Below, one piece after another: positions 1-5,275 of a DNA stretch of 5,275 nt (its first letter is position 1; each line of letters starts with the position of its first letter). The notes beneath the pieces are model-generated. The model had not been told where the DNA came from. It saw nothing but the letters and a program-made list of their open reading frames with translations, and ran no database searches. Source of the DNA: Aquirhabdus sp. (lineage in GTDB: Bacteria; Pseudomonadota; Gammaproteobacteria; Pseudomonadales; Moraxellaceae); contig JASLJP010000283.1 of the NCBI GenBank assembly GCA_030152425.1, positions 1 to 5,275 on the forward strand. Direction: 5' to 3'. Position numbers and translations under genes: made by a program.

Positions 1-99
1 ATCACAGGCTTCGCAGCAGACCAGTTGCCGATAGGGTTGATCGGCGATGGCTGCCTCCGACGGGGCAATCACTGGCTGGTCTGAATTAGTCGAGCGCAT
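1..99 (-). CDS. PqiA-family membrane protein, N-terminal fragment (partial, runs off the left edge)
   Basis: Only the first 33 codons are in the window; I translated them by hand. The frame reads MRSTNSDQ... and reaches LVCCEACD at residues 26-33. A CxxC pair followed by Asp near the N-terminus (here C29 and C32, with an extra C28) is typical of the N-terminal zinc-ribbon-like motif of paraquat-inducible protein A (PqiA/LetA), an inner-membrane partner of MCE-type lipid transport proteins. The membrane segments that would confirm this lie outside the window. ATG at 97-99 is the only standard start codon after the in-frame TGA at 121-123. It lacks a good Shine-Dalgarno sequence, because the two GAGG motifs upstream are spaced for ATGs in another frame. 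The tail before the cysteines (27 residues) is longer than the roughly 12 of E. coli PqiA. Another zinc-ribbon protein is possible. The gene is transcribed in the same direction as the upstream peptidase gene. Confidence 0.55.
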   Translation of the reverse strand, partial: MRSTNSDQPVIAPSEAAIADQPYRQLVCCEACD

Positions 100-124
100 A
101 GCGTGCCATGGATATCTGCCTCAT
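86..124 (-). other. Short 12-codon ORF overlapping the PqiA-type start (possible leader peptide or sign of a frameshift)
   Basis: On the minus strand ATG (122-124) opens a 12-codon frame, MRQISMARYALD, ending at TAA (86-88). GAGG at 132-135 lies 7 nt before this ATG. A second in-frame ATG (107-109) has GAGG (119-122) 9 nt upstream. Both are better ribosome-binding arrangements than that of the PqiA-type ATG at 97-99, which is in a different frame and lies inside this ORF. It could be a translated leader that couples to the main gene, the true N-terminus displaced by a frameshift, or chance. Function is not known. Confidence 0.25.
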
Positions 125-139
125 AAGGGAGCCTCGTAC

Positions 140-155
140 CGTCACAGCCGTGACG
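140..155. repeat. Perfect 6-bp inverted repeat upstream of the PqiA-type gene
   Basis: CGTCAC, a 4-nt spacer (AGCC), then GTGACG form a perfect palindrome 41 bp before the PqiA-type ATG on the minus strand. No T-tract follows in either direction, so it does not look like an intrinsic terminator. It could be an operator half-site pair or a hairpin in the 5' leader of the minus-strand transcript. Chance is possible at this length. Confidence 0.4.
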
Positions 156-197
156 AAAGCGGTTCAACGTAACAGCCCCACGCTACCATAAAGCGCG

Positions 198-248
198 AAA
201 ATAAAACCAGCATGGCAACGCTGCAAATTGTTGCAAAACAAGGTTGCC
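198..248 (-). terminator. Weak candidate intrinsic terminator after the M16C peptidase gene
   Basis: Starting 10 nt after the peptidase stop codon, the minus strand has GGCAAC (243-248) pairing with GTTGCC (214-219). Nested inside is a second stem, TTGTT (237-241) with AACAA (228-232) around a 4-nt loop. A T-rich run, TTTTATTTT (198-206), follows, but 7 nt after the stem, which is farther than in a classical terminator, and the stem is only 6 bp. Position and strand are right; strength is doubtful. If it fails, the PqiA-type gene downstream would be partly co-transcribed. Confidence 0.35.
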
Positions 249-258
249 GTGTCAGACC

Positions 259-3225
259 TTAGACGCGCTCAATGCTAAAGTCCAAGGCCTTGATGTCTGC
301 TTCTTTGGCATACGGCGCTACTAACGCGCGGCGACGTAACTCAGGTTTGAGATAGGTCAGTGCCACCCGCTGCAGGTCGGCCAAGGTTACGGCCAGTAAT
401 GCTTTGCGCAGTGCACGACGTTGTGCGGGTGTCCGGCCATGCAGTGAGGAATGGCAACTGGAGACGGCCTCACCGGCGGGTGAGCCCGGCTTGTCCATCG
501 CGCCGATGAGACCGAGGATGGCTTCTTCAAGCTGATAGGCTTCTTGTGGTGTGTCGTGGAGCCACTGGATACTGGCCTCAAAGTCGGCAAAGGTCTCGGC
601 GAGGCGCGGATCACGGTAACTGTGGAAACGGAATGCACAGGCGTTGCCATCATACCCTGCTCCACCCCCGTACGCCCCACCCTGCTCGCGCAGTGCACGG
701 TGCAGGAAGCCGTTGCGCAGGTATGGACCCAGCACCATCAGTGCAGCAGTGTCGGGATGATCGACCACCGGCGCTGGATAGGCTGCAGCACAAAACTGGA
801 CATTGGCTTGAATGAGCCACGCCAGATCGGCGGGTTTGTCTTGTATGGTTGCAGGGATCGCGGCTACAGGCAATGCTGCATCGACTGGCGTATCACGCCA
901 CACACGGCTGATCTCATCGCTGAGGCGTGTCTGCTGGCTGTCTTCAGCCACGAGCAAGTACTGGCGCGGCAGATGGCTGATCAAGTGATGCAGAGCTGCG
1001 AGGTCTTGAAGTAGCTCGGTGCCGATGTTGGCATCTTGCTCGATGCGGGTCAGCAGCTCACGCAGCCAGATTAATGCCGGTAAGCCGGTGTGCTCATATT
1101 CATAACGGTTCATGGCCGACAAATCGCGTGCCGAAGTCTGCAGTGCATAGGCATGACCCGAGCCGCTGATCCGGGACTGCCAGCGCGATTTGCGCTGCTG
1201 GAATAGCTCCATGATGCGCTCCACTTCGTCGAGTCGGAGATTGATAAAGGCATCATGCAGCAGGGCGATGGCGTCTAGCTTGTGCGTCAGGGCTTTGGTC
1301 GACAGCACTAGGAAGGCGCTAATCTTGCCTTGATCGTTGATGGTCGTGCGTAGGCTGGCGCCGAGGCTGATCCCGCCGCTCACTGCAGTCTGGCGCTGCT
1401 GGATTTGCATATAATCCAGATCGCCCGCACCTAGATTGCCCACCAATGAGACATACAGCGACAGCAGTTTGTTGTACCGTGGATCGCTAAACAGCGACTG
1501 CGGCACATCAATCAGCACTTGTTGATAGTAGAGGCCATTGGTGCCGGCGATATAGCGATGCAGTGTGGCGTCTGTGCCAGCCAAGGTGAGCGTTTCACCG
1601 GTTTGGATTTTGAGGTCTACCGGAATATCGTCCAGACCGACTTTGGGCAGGATCGACAGATCATCGCTTTGCGCCTGACGTGTGGCGAGCGCAGCGGCAT
1701 CCTGTTCTAGTTTGATGCGGTCATCCGCGGTCAGCTTGGCCTCGATCTGATCGAGCTGGGCTTGTTCACGCGCTTGATCACGTGCTGTTTTTTCACTGTC
1801 AGGATTCAGCACCAAACGCACTCGATGCGGGTTGTCGATCAGATAGGTTTGCACCAGATTGGGTAGATATTGCGGGTCTTTGAGGCTGTCACGTAGGGAC
1901 GCCAATAGCGGTTCGAGCTGCCAGACCGCCAGTGGGTCGCCGCCGTGGATGGCACTGCCCAGACCGTTGAGCAGTAACTGCAGGCCATAGGGATAACTCC
2001 CCCCGCCGATTTCACGTTGTTGTAGCTCAATCTGATGCAGCACGGCTTCGATCTGTTCGGCTGCGACATCGCCTTGGGCGATCCGTTCTAGAACAGTGAG
2101 TACGCCTTGTTCAAATTCATCGGCTGCAGCGGCATTACTGCCTTGCAGGCCACAGAAAAAACTCATTTCATAGTTGCTGTCGTCTAAGCCGAGCAGTGGC
2201 GATGGCGACTCACCGAGGCCACAAGTTTCTAGGTAGTGACGTAGCGGAGAGGCAGAGTCTTCCAGCAGTACGCCCTCGACCAGACGCAGGGCAAAGCGCG
2301 CTTGGATGTCGGTAGTCTTGGGCAGTAGCCATGCCAGTACCAAATGGGTACGGTCTTCCAGCGTTTCGCCCTCGCTGATATCCACCGCATAGCTGGCCTC
2401 GACCCGCTGTGGCGCGGTATAGCGCACTTCAGGCACTGGCACACAGCGCGCACCCTGCGTGAACTGGCCGAGCGCCTGCTCTTCAAAGCGCTGTTGCAGC
2501 AGTGCGGGTGCGAGGTTGCCATAGGTCATAAACACCGCATTGCTGGGGTGATAATGCGACTTATAGAAATCAACCAGATACTGATGGGTCAGTCCCGGAA
2601 TGTCGGCAGGATCACCGCCCGAGTTGTAGTGGTAGGTGGTGGTCGGATACAGGGTATGCGCCAACTGATGATAGAGCTGGTCGGTGGGCGAGCTCATCGC
2701 TCCTTTCATTTCGTTAAACACGATGCCCTTATAGACCGGTTTGCCGTCTTCCAGCTCGACGCGGATGCCTTCTTGGGCAAAGTCCAGTGGATCGAGATTG
2801 GCAAAAAACGCCGCGTCGAGGTAAACCGACAGCAGGTTAAAGAAGTCGGTTTCGTTTTGCGAGGCAAACGGATACGCCGTCCAGTCTGACGAGGTAAAGG
2901 CGTTCATAAAGGTGTTTAGCGAGCGCTTAATCATCGAAAAAAACGGATCGCGCACTGGATAGCGCTTGGAACCACACAGCGCGGTGTGTTCGAGGACGTG
3001 GGCGATACCACTGGAATCCATTGGCTGGGTGCGAAAGGCAACCATAAAGACATTTTCGTCATTGTCGCTGGCCAGATGGTAGTGTACGGCATTGGTGGCG
3101 ATATGGCGGTATTCAAACAACTCTGCAGACAAGGCGGCAACGGGCACGCGACGTACAAGCTCGAAGGTGTTAAACACTAAAGACGCAGGATCTGCAGTAG
3201 ATATGGCTGGCAATGCTGCGGTCAT
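259..3225 (-). CDS. M16C-family zinc metallopeptidase, presequence protease (PreP)-like
   Basis: A 988-residue protein, within the usual length of PreP, falcilysin and Cym1 relatives, which degrade short unstructured peptides inside a closed two-half chamber. The inverted zinc motif HVLEH is at 76-80 (H76 and H80 ligands, E79 catalytic base). FNEMKG at 170-175 probably gives the third ligand, E172. A typical M16C block follows (about 192-236, with SGGDP and HYHPSNA). A charged helical linker lies around 475-520, followed by DDLSILP at 521-527, typical of the M16C-associated region. The C-terminal, non-catalytic half carries LREQGGAYGGG, with R846 and Y852 matching the substrate-binding Arg/Tyr pair of plant PreP. 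No signal peptide is evident, so a cytoplasmic location is inferred. The ATG at 3223-3225 is chosen because CGGAG lies 6 nt upstream. The frame stays open upstream to a TTG at 3331-3333, but that start has no ribosome-binding site and falls inside a promoter-like -35 box. The gene diverges from the PfkB-type kinase gene. No frameshift or missing catalytic residue was seen. Confidence 0.93.
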   Translation of the reverse strand: MTAALPAISTADPASLVFNTFELVRRVPVAALSAELFEYRHIATNAVHYHLASDNDENVFMVAFRTQPMDSSGIAHVLEHTALCGSKRYPVRDPFFSMIKRSLNTFMNAFTSSDWTAYPFASQNETDFFNLLSVYLDAAFFANLDPLDFAQEGIRVELEDGKPVYKGIVFNEMKGAMSSPTDQLYHQLAHTLYPTTTYHYNSGGDPADIPGLTHQYLVDFYKSHYHPSNAVFMTYGNLAPALLQQRFEEQALGQFTQGARCVPVPEVRYTAPQRVEASYAVDISEGETLEDRTHLVLAWLLPKTTDIQARFALRLVEGVLLEDSASPLRHYLETCGLGESPSPLLGLDDSNYEMSFFCGLQGSNAAAADEFEQGVLTVLERIAQGDVAAEQIEAVLHQIELQQREIGGGSYPYGLQLLLNGLGSAIHGGDPLAVWQLEPLLASLRDSLKDPQYLPNLVQTYLIDNPHRVRLVLNPDSEKTARDQAREQAQLDQIEAKLTADDRIKLEQDAAALATRQAQSDDLSILPKVGLDDIPVDLKIQTGETLTLAGTDATLHRYIAGTNGLYYQQVLIDVPQSLFSDPRYNKLLSLYVSLVGNLGAGDLDYMQIQQRQTAVSGGISLGASLRTTINDQGKISAFLVLSTKALTHKLDAIALLHDAFINLRLDEVERIMELFQQRKSRWQSRISGSGHAYALQTSARDLSAMNRYEYEHTGLPALIWLRELLTRIEQDANIGTELLQDLAALHHLISHLPRQYLLVAEDSQQTRLSDEISRVWRDTPVDAALPVAAIPATIQDKPADLAWLIQANVQFCAAAYPAPVVDHPDTAALMVLGPYLRNGFLHRALREQGGAYGGGAGYDGNACAFRFHSYRDPRLAETFADFEASIQWLHDTPQEAYQLEEAILGLIGAMDKPGSPAGEAVSSCHSSLHGRTPAQRRALRKALLAVTLADLQRVALTYLKPELRRRALVAPYAKEADIKALDFSIERV

Positions 3226-3231
3226 GGGGTG

Positions 3232-3236
3232 CTCCG
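3232..3236 (-). promoter_or_regulatory. Ribosome binding site deciding the M16C peptidase start
   Basis: On the minus strand CGGAG precedes the ATG at 3223-3225 by 6 nt. Upstream in-frame alternatives (ATG at 3268-3270 and TTG at 3331-3333) have no comparable purine-rich sequence, so this site favours the 988-residue product over the longer readings. Confidence 0.65.
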
Positions 3237-3303
3237 AGTACAAAAAAGTGCGCAAAACGGCGCTGAACATTGTCAGACGGTATGGCAAGGTGAACGATAG
3301 GTG

Positions 3304-3333
3304 ATTATTCGGGTTTTTAGGGAGAGATAACAA
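3304..3333 (-). promoter_or_regulatory. Candidate sigma-70 promoter for the M16C peptidase gene
   Basis: On the minus strand TTGTTA (3328-3333; 4 of 6 to consensus) and AATAAT (3304-3309; 5 of 6) are separated by 18 nt. Transcription would start near 3297 and give a leader of about 70 nt before the chosen ATG. This is a visual match only. Confidence 0.4.
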
Positions 3334-3356
3334 GGGGCGTATTTGTTTATTTGTCC

Positions 3357-3376
3357 GTGATGTTATAGAAAATCAC
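3357..3376. repeat. Interrupted palindrome in the divergent intergenic region (possible operator)
   Basis: GTGAT (3357-3361) and ATCAC (3372-3376) are separated by 10 nt. The spacing does not fit a CRP site, which has 6 nt between TGTGA and TCACA. The element covers the -10-like sequence of the second minus-strand promoter candidate. A five-base arm can occur by chance, so the operator role is only a suggestion. Confidence 0.25.
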
Positions 3377-3390
3377 CGCTTTATGTACAA
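3362..3390 (-). promoter_or_regulatory. Second, weaker candidate promoter toward the M16C peptidase
   Basis: On the minus strand TTGTAC (3385-3390; 3 of 6) and TATAAC (3362-3367; 5 of 6) have the ideal 17-nt spacing. It would give a leader of about 130 nt and could be an alternative or additional start to the candidate at 3304-3333. Confidence 0.25.
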
Positions 3391-3419
3391 ATGGCCAATT
3401 TAGAAATGAGTTTTTAAGT

Positions 3420-3425
3420 TAAAAT
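3420..3425 (+). promoter_or_regulatory. -10-like hexamer upstream of the PfkB-type kinase
   Basis: TAAAAT matches the -10 consensus at 5 of 6 positions and lies 37 nt before the kinase ATG, within an AT-rich stretch (about 3341-3425). No convincing -35 hexamer is found at 16-19 nt upstream, so an activator-dependent promoter or a chance match are both possible. Confidence 0.2.
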
Positions 3426-3450
3426 CCCTGTTTTCTTATCCGCCTTTTTT

Positions 3451-3455
3451 GGAAG
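3451..3455 (+). promoter_or_regulatory. Ribosome binding site of the PfkB-type kinase gene
   Basis: GGAAG lies 7 nt before the ATG at 3463-3465, supporting that codon as the start. Confidence 0.6.
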
Positions 3456-3462
3456 ACCCTGT

Positions 3463-4473
3463 ATGGCTATTGAACTCTATGGCATTGGTAACGCGCTCGT
3501 CGATCAAGAGTACGCCATCCAAGATGATTTTTTAGGCCAAACAGGACTGACCAAAGGCACGATGCAGTTGGCCGATCATGCCGCACAAAGCGCGCTGACG
3601 ACTGCGCTGAATCAATACACCACCTCTGCCGGCCAAGTCAGTGGCGGGTCAGGTGCCAATACCATCTATGCCTTTAGTGCGCTGGGTGGTCAGGCCTTCT
3701 ATGCCTGCCGCGTGGGCAACGATGCGTTGGGTCAGTTTTACCTCAAAGACCTCGCCGCCGCTGGTGTACAGGTCGCCCCACGCTCGGAAGGCCATGGCAC
3801 GACAGGAACCTGTCTGGTACTGGTCACGCCGGATGGCGAGCGGACCATGCACACCTTTCTCGGTATTACCACAGACTTGTCGATAGATCAGGTGGATCTC
3901 GGCCCGCTCAGCTCGGCTAAATATCTGTATATCGAAGGCTATCTTGCCACCAGCCAAACTGCCCGCGATGCCGTCCGTGCTGCGCGTGCGCAAGTCGTCG
4001 CCTTGCAGCCCGAAACCAAGATCGCCATCAGCCTATCCGACCCTGCCATGGTGCAGTATGCTCGAGAGGGGTTGGTCGATCTGATTGGTGCTGGTGTCGA
4101 CATCTTGTTCTGTAATCAACAAGAGGCGCTGATGTTTACTGGCGCGGCGACCCTAGAGGCGGCAGTGCAGGCGCTACAACAGCATAGCCCGTTGGTCGTG
4201 GTCACACGGGGTGGCGATGGCGCGGTGATCGGCGACGGTGCAGTGTTGCTGCCGGTCGCACCGCATAGCGTTGCTCAAGTACTGGATAGCAATGGTGCTG
4301 GTGATGCCTTTGCCGGTGCATTCCTGTTTGGCCTCAGTCGCGGTTTTACCCTCTCCGACTGTGGCTATCTGGCCTCGGCGGTATCATCGACGTTGGTTGG
4401 TCAGTTTGGGGCCCGACTGCGTCATGCCCAGTACGGCGAGATCCTGACCAAGATGATGACGCAGACGGCCTAA
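3463..4473 (+). CDS. PfkB-family carbohydrate/nucleoside kinase, adenosine kinase-like
   Basis: A 336-residue cytoplasmic ribokinase-fold enzyme expected to transfer the ATP gamma-phosphate to a sugar or nucleoside hydroxyl. The N-terminus has GIGNALVD (7-14), the usual first strand with the substrate-contacting Asp (D14). The first PfkB signature, GGSGANT (61-67), is followed by a GG at 75-76. The Mg2+/phosphate-linked NxxE motif is NQQE at 218-221. TRGGDGA (248-254) is the nucleotide-binding strand. The second PfkB signature is DSNGAGD (275-281), with D281 as catalytic base and GAG as anion hole; the common DT at its start is DS here. Length and motif style fit the adenosine kinase subgroup that is widely annotated in proteobacteria, but PfkB substrates are hard to read from sequence, and ribose, inosine/guanosine or other sugars remain possible. 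The next gene, a Rieske protein, starts 51 bp downstream with no hairpin between, so the two may be co-transcribed. No disruption was seen. Confidence 0.9.
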   Translation: MAIELYGIGNALVDQEYAIQDDFLGQTGLTKGTMQLADHAAQSALTTALNQYTTSAGQVSGGSGANTIYAFSALGGQAFYACRVGNDALGQFYLKDLAAAGVQVAPRSEGHGTTGTCLVLVTPDGERTMHTFLGITTDLSIDQVDLGPLSSAKYLYIEGYLATSQTARDAVRAARAQVVALQPETKIAISLSDPAMVQYAREGLVDLIGAGVDILFCNQQEALMFTGAATLEAAVQALQQHSPLVVVTRGGDGAVIGDGAVLLPVAPHSVAQVLDSNGAGDAFAGAFLFGLSRGFTLSDCGYLASAVSSTLVGQFGARLRHAQYGEILTKMMTQTA

Positions 4474-4512
4474 TTCCCCTTTAGTTTTTTGTGCTGCATG
4501 GAGATTCTTAAT

Positions 4513-4518
4513 GGAGAG
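4513..4518 (+). promoter_or_regulatory. Ribosome binding site deciding the Rieske gene start
   Basis: GGAGAG lies 6 nt before the ATG at 4525-4527. The earlier in-frame ATG (4498-4500) and TTG (4489-4491) follow a T-rich sequence without a purine-rich site, so the 108-residue reading is preferred. Confidence 0.65.
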
Positions 4519-4524
4519 CATGCG

Positions 4525-4851
4525 ATGGAAATGATTTGCAAGACCGAACAAGTCGAAGAGCGTGACGCCCGTAGCTTTGATACCAGTAAGGGTGAAGTCA
4601 TCGTCACCCAGCGTGATGGCTCGTTTTACGCCTATCTCAATCACTGTCCTCACTTAGGTGTCAGCCTGGAGTTTCAAGAAAACCAGTTTATGGACATGGA
4701 TCGCGAATTTTTGATCTGTGCCAATCATGGTGCATTATTTCAGGTTGAAGACGGCTACTGCGTGTTTGGTCCATGTAAAGGTCAGTCCTTGTCGCAGGTG
4801 TCCATCGAAGTGCACTCTGATGGTGGGGTGTTTTTTAAAGCGCAGGGATAG
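4525..4851 (+). CDS. Small Rieske [2Fe-2S] domain protein
   Basis: A 108-residue single-domain protein with no signal peptide or membrane segment, so probably a soluble cytoplasmic electron carrier. The cluster ligands are visible as CPH (C41, H43) and CANH (C65, H68). The spacing from H43 to C65 is 21 residues, longer than the 15-17 common in Rieske ferredoxins, the extra length being an acidic, Met-containing loop (about 50-62). GALF (69-72) and GPCKG (82-86) continue the usual cluster-binding fold; C79 and C84 are additional cysteines of unknown role. The partner oxidoreductase is not in the window. The protein resembles stand-alone Rieske proteins of about 100 residues in pseudomonads and relatives whose function is not established. 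The preceding kinase gene ends 51 bp upstream on the same strand, so co-transcription is plausible. The start follows the GGAGAG site just upstream; longer in-frame starts exist but lack such a site. Confidence 0.88.
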   Translation: MEMICKTEQVEERDARSFDTSKGEVIVTQRDGSFYAYLNHCPHLGVSLEFQENQFMDMDREFLICANHGALFQVEDGYCVFGPCKGQSLSQVSIEVHSDGGVFFKAQG

Positions 4852-4936
4852 GCTGGCGTAGGACACAGGGGATTACCAAATGCCAGTACTCGGCAAACGA
4901 ATGCCCTCTACGTTTACCTGCCCTCGCCCGTTATCC

Positions 4937-4966
4937 TTGATCAAGATGCTGTTTATTTTATTTATT
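4937..4966 (+). promoter_or_regulatory. Weak promoter-like region before ybgC
   Basis: TTGATC (4937-4942; 4 of 6) lies 18 nt before TTTATT (4961-4966; 4 of 6), in an AT-rich run ahead of the ybgC ATG. The -35-like hexamer lies within a perfect 10-bp palindrome, CTTGATCAAG (4936-4945), which could be a binding site. The -10 fit is poor and the implied leader would be very short. The rest of the 126-bp gap (4852-4977) shows no terminator. Confidence 0.2.
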
Positions 4967-4977
4967 GTGAATCCCTA

Positions 4978-5275
4978 ATGCCTCATAGAAAGTTTTTCTC
5001 CTATCCGTTTCGGGTTTATGTCGAAGATACCGATGCTGGTGGCATCGTCTACCATGCCAACCATCTGAAATATATGGAGCGGGCGCGTACCGAGTGGCTG
5101 CGCTCTCGCGGGATCGACCATTATCTGTTGACGACCGAAGAAGTCAGCACGCCAGATACAGCAACACCGCAAGATTTACCGAAGTCATCTTTTTCTTTTG
5201 TCGTGCATCAGCTACAAATCACCTATCACCTGCCCGCTTTGATGGATAACCTGCTGATCGTCACGATCGAAGCCG
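4978..5275 (+). CDS. ybgC: YbgC-type acyl-CoA thioesterase, Tol-Pal-associated (partial, runs off the right edge)
   Basis: The first 99 codons are present; I translated them by hand. The N-terminus shows the hotdog-fold 4HBT signature of YbgC: VYVEDTDAGGIVYHANHLKY (13-32), with D19 as the likely catalytic Asp, followed by MERARTEWLR (33-42). FVVHQLQITYHLPA (74-87) is the next conserved strand. YbgC hydrolyses short-chain acyl-CoA or acyl-ACP thioesters, binds acyl carrier protein, and is encoded at the head of tolQRAB-pal clusters in many proteobacteria; tolQ would be expected beyond the window. Compared with E. coli YbgC there are about 16 extra residues between these blocks (around 52-71), rich in Thr, Pro, Ser, Asp and Glu. 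ATG 4978 is the first standard start in a frame open back to the Rieske stop codon (4849-4851). No strong Shine-Dalgarno sequence precedes it; only GTGA at 4967-4970. Confidence 0.88.
   Translation, partial: MPHRKFFSYPFRVYVEDTDAGGIVYHANHLKYMERARTEWLRSRGIDHYLLTTEEVSTPDTATPQDLPKSSFSFVVHQLQITYHLPALMDNLLIVTIEA

Noticed and set aside
544..1014. 156-codon plus-strand ORF opposite the peptidase gene
   Set aside because: It lies entirely antisense to a well-supported M16C gene, shows no recognisable domain, and overlaps another plus-strand frame of the same kind; typical shadow ORF.
2344..2889. 181-codon plus-strand ORF opposite the peptidase gene
   Set aside because: It is antisense to the catalytic half of the peptidase, including the zinc-site region, and has no family motif; the conserved protein on the other strand explains it.
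3357..3376. CRP-binding site
   Set aside because: The half-sites GTGA and TCAC are 12 nt apart, whereas a CRP site has 6 nt between TGTGA and TCACA.
3649..3993. 114-codon minus-strand ORF within the kinase gene
   Set aside because: The plus strand carries continuous PfkB motifs across this stretch; the antisense frame has no recognisable features.
4384..4653. 89-codon minus-strand ORF spanning the kinase-Rieske junction
   Set aside because: It is antisense to two supported genes and their intergenic gap, with no visible ribosome-binding site or domain.
4853..4886. CTGGC...GCCAG inverted repeat after the Rieske gene as a terminator
   Set aside because: The stem is 5 bp, the loop is 24 nt and no T-tract follows, so it does not meet terminator criteria.

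Overview
The window looks like ordinary chromosomal DNA of a gammaproteobacterium with moderately high GC. The gene content (a bacterial presequence-protease-like M16C peptidase, an adenosine-kinase-like PfkB kinase, a small Rieske protein and YbgC) and the style of the proteins suggest Moraxellaceae or a close relative. That placement is inferred from protein resemblance only, without a marker gene. No rRNA, tRNA, CRISPR array, insertion sequence, prophage gene or attachment site was seen.

Layout. The left edge (1-99, minus strand) holds the first 33 codons of a probable PqiA-family membrane protein, cut by the window end. Positions 100-258 are non-coding: they carry a short overlapping leader-type ORF, a perfect 6-bp-stem hairpin and a weak terminator candidate for the next gene. 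Positions 259-3225 (minus) encode a 988-residue M16C zinc metallopeptidase of the PreP type. A 237-bp AT-rich divergent intergenic region (3226-3462) separates it from three plus-strand genes: a 336-residue PfkB/adenosine-kinase-like kinase (3463-4473), a 108-residue Rieske [2Fe-2S] protein (4525-4851), and the 5' part of ybgC (4978 to the window end), the acyl-CoA thioesterase that normally heads a tol-pal cluster.

How they may work together. The kinase and Rieske genes are 51 bp apart with no visible terminator between them and may be co-transcribed. ybgC follows after 126 bp and probably has its own promoter. The peptidase and kinase share a divergent control region. No common pathway links the genes; this reads as a stretch of housekeeping genes.

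No undescribed multi-gene system was found. The items most worth checking are the PqiA-type start region, where the good ribosome-binding sites sit in a different frame from the protein, and an insertion of about 16 residues in YbgC.
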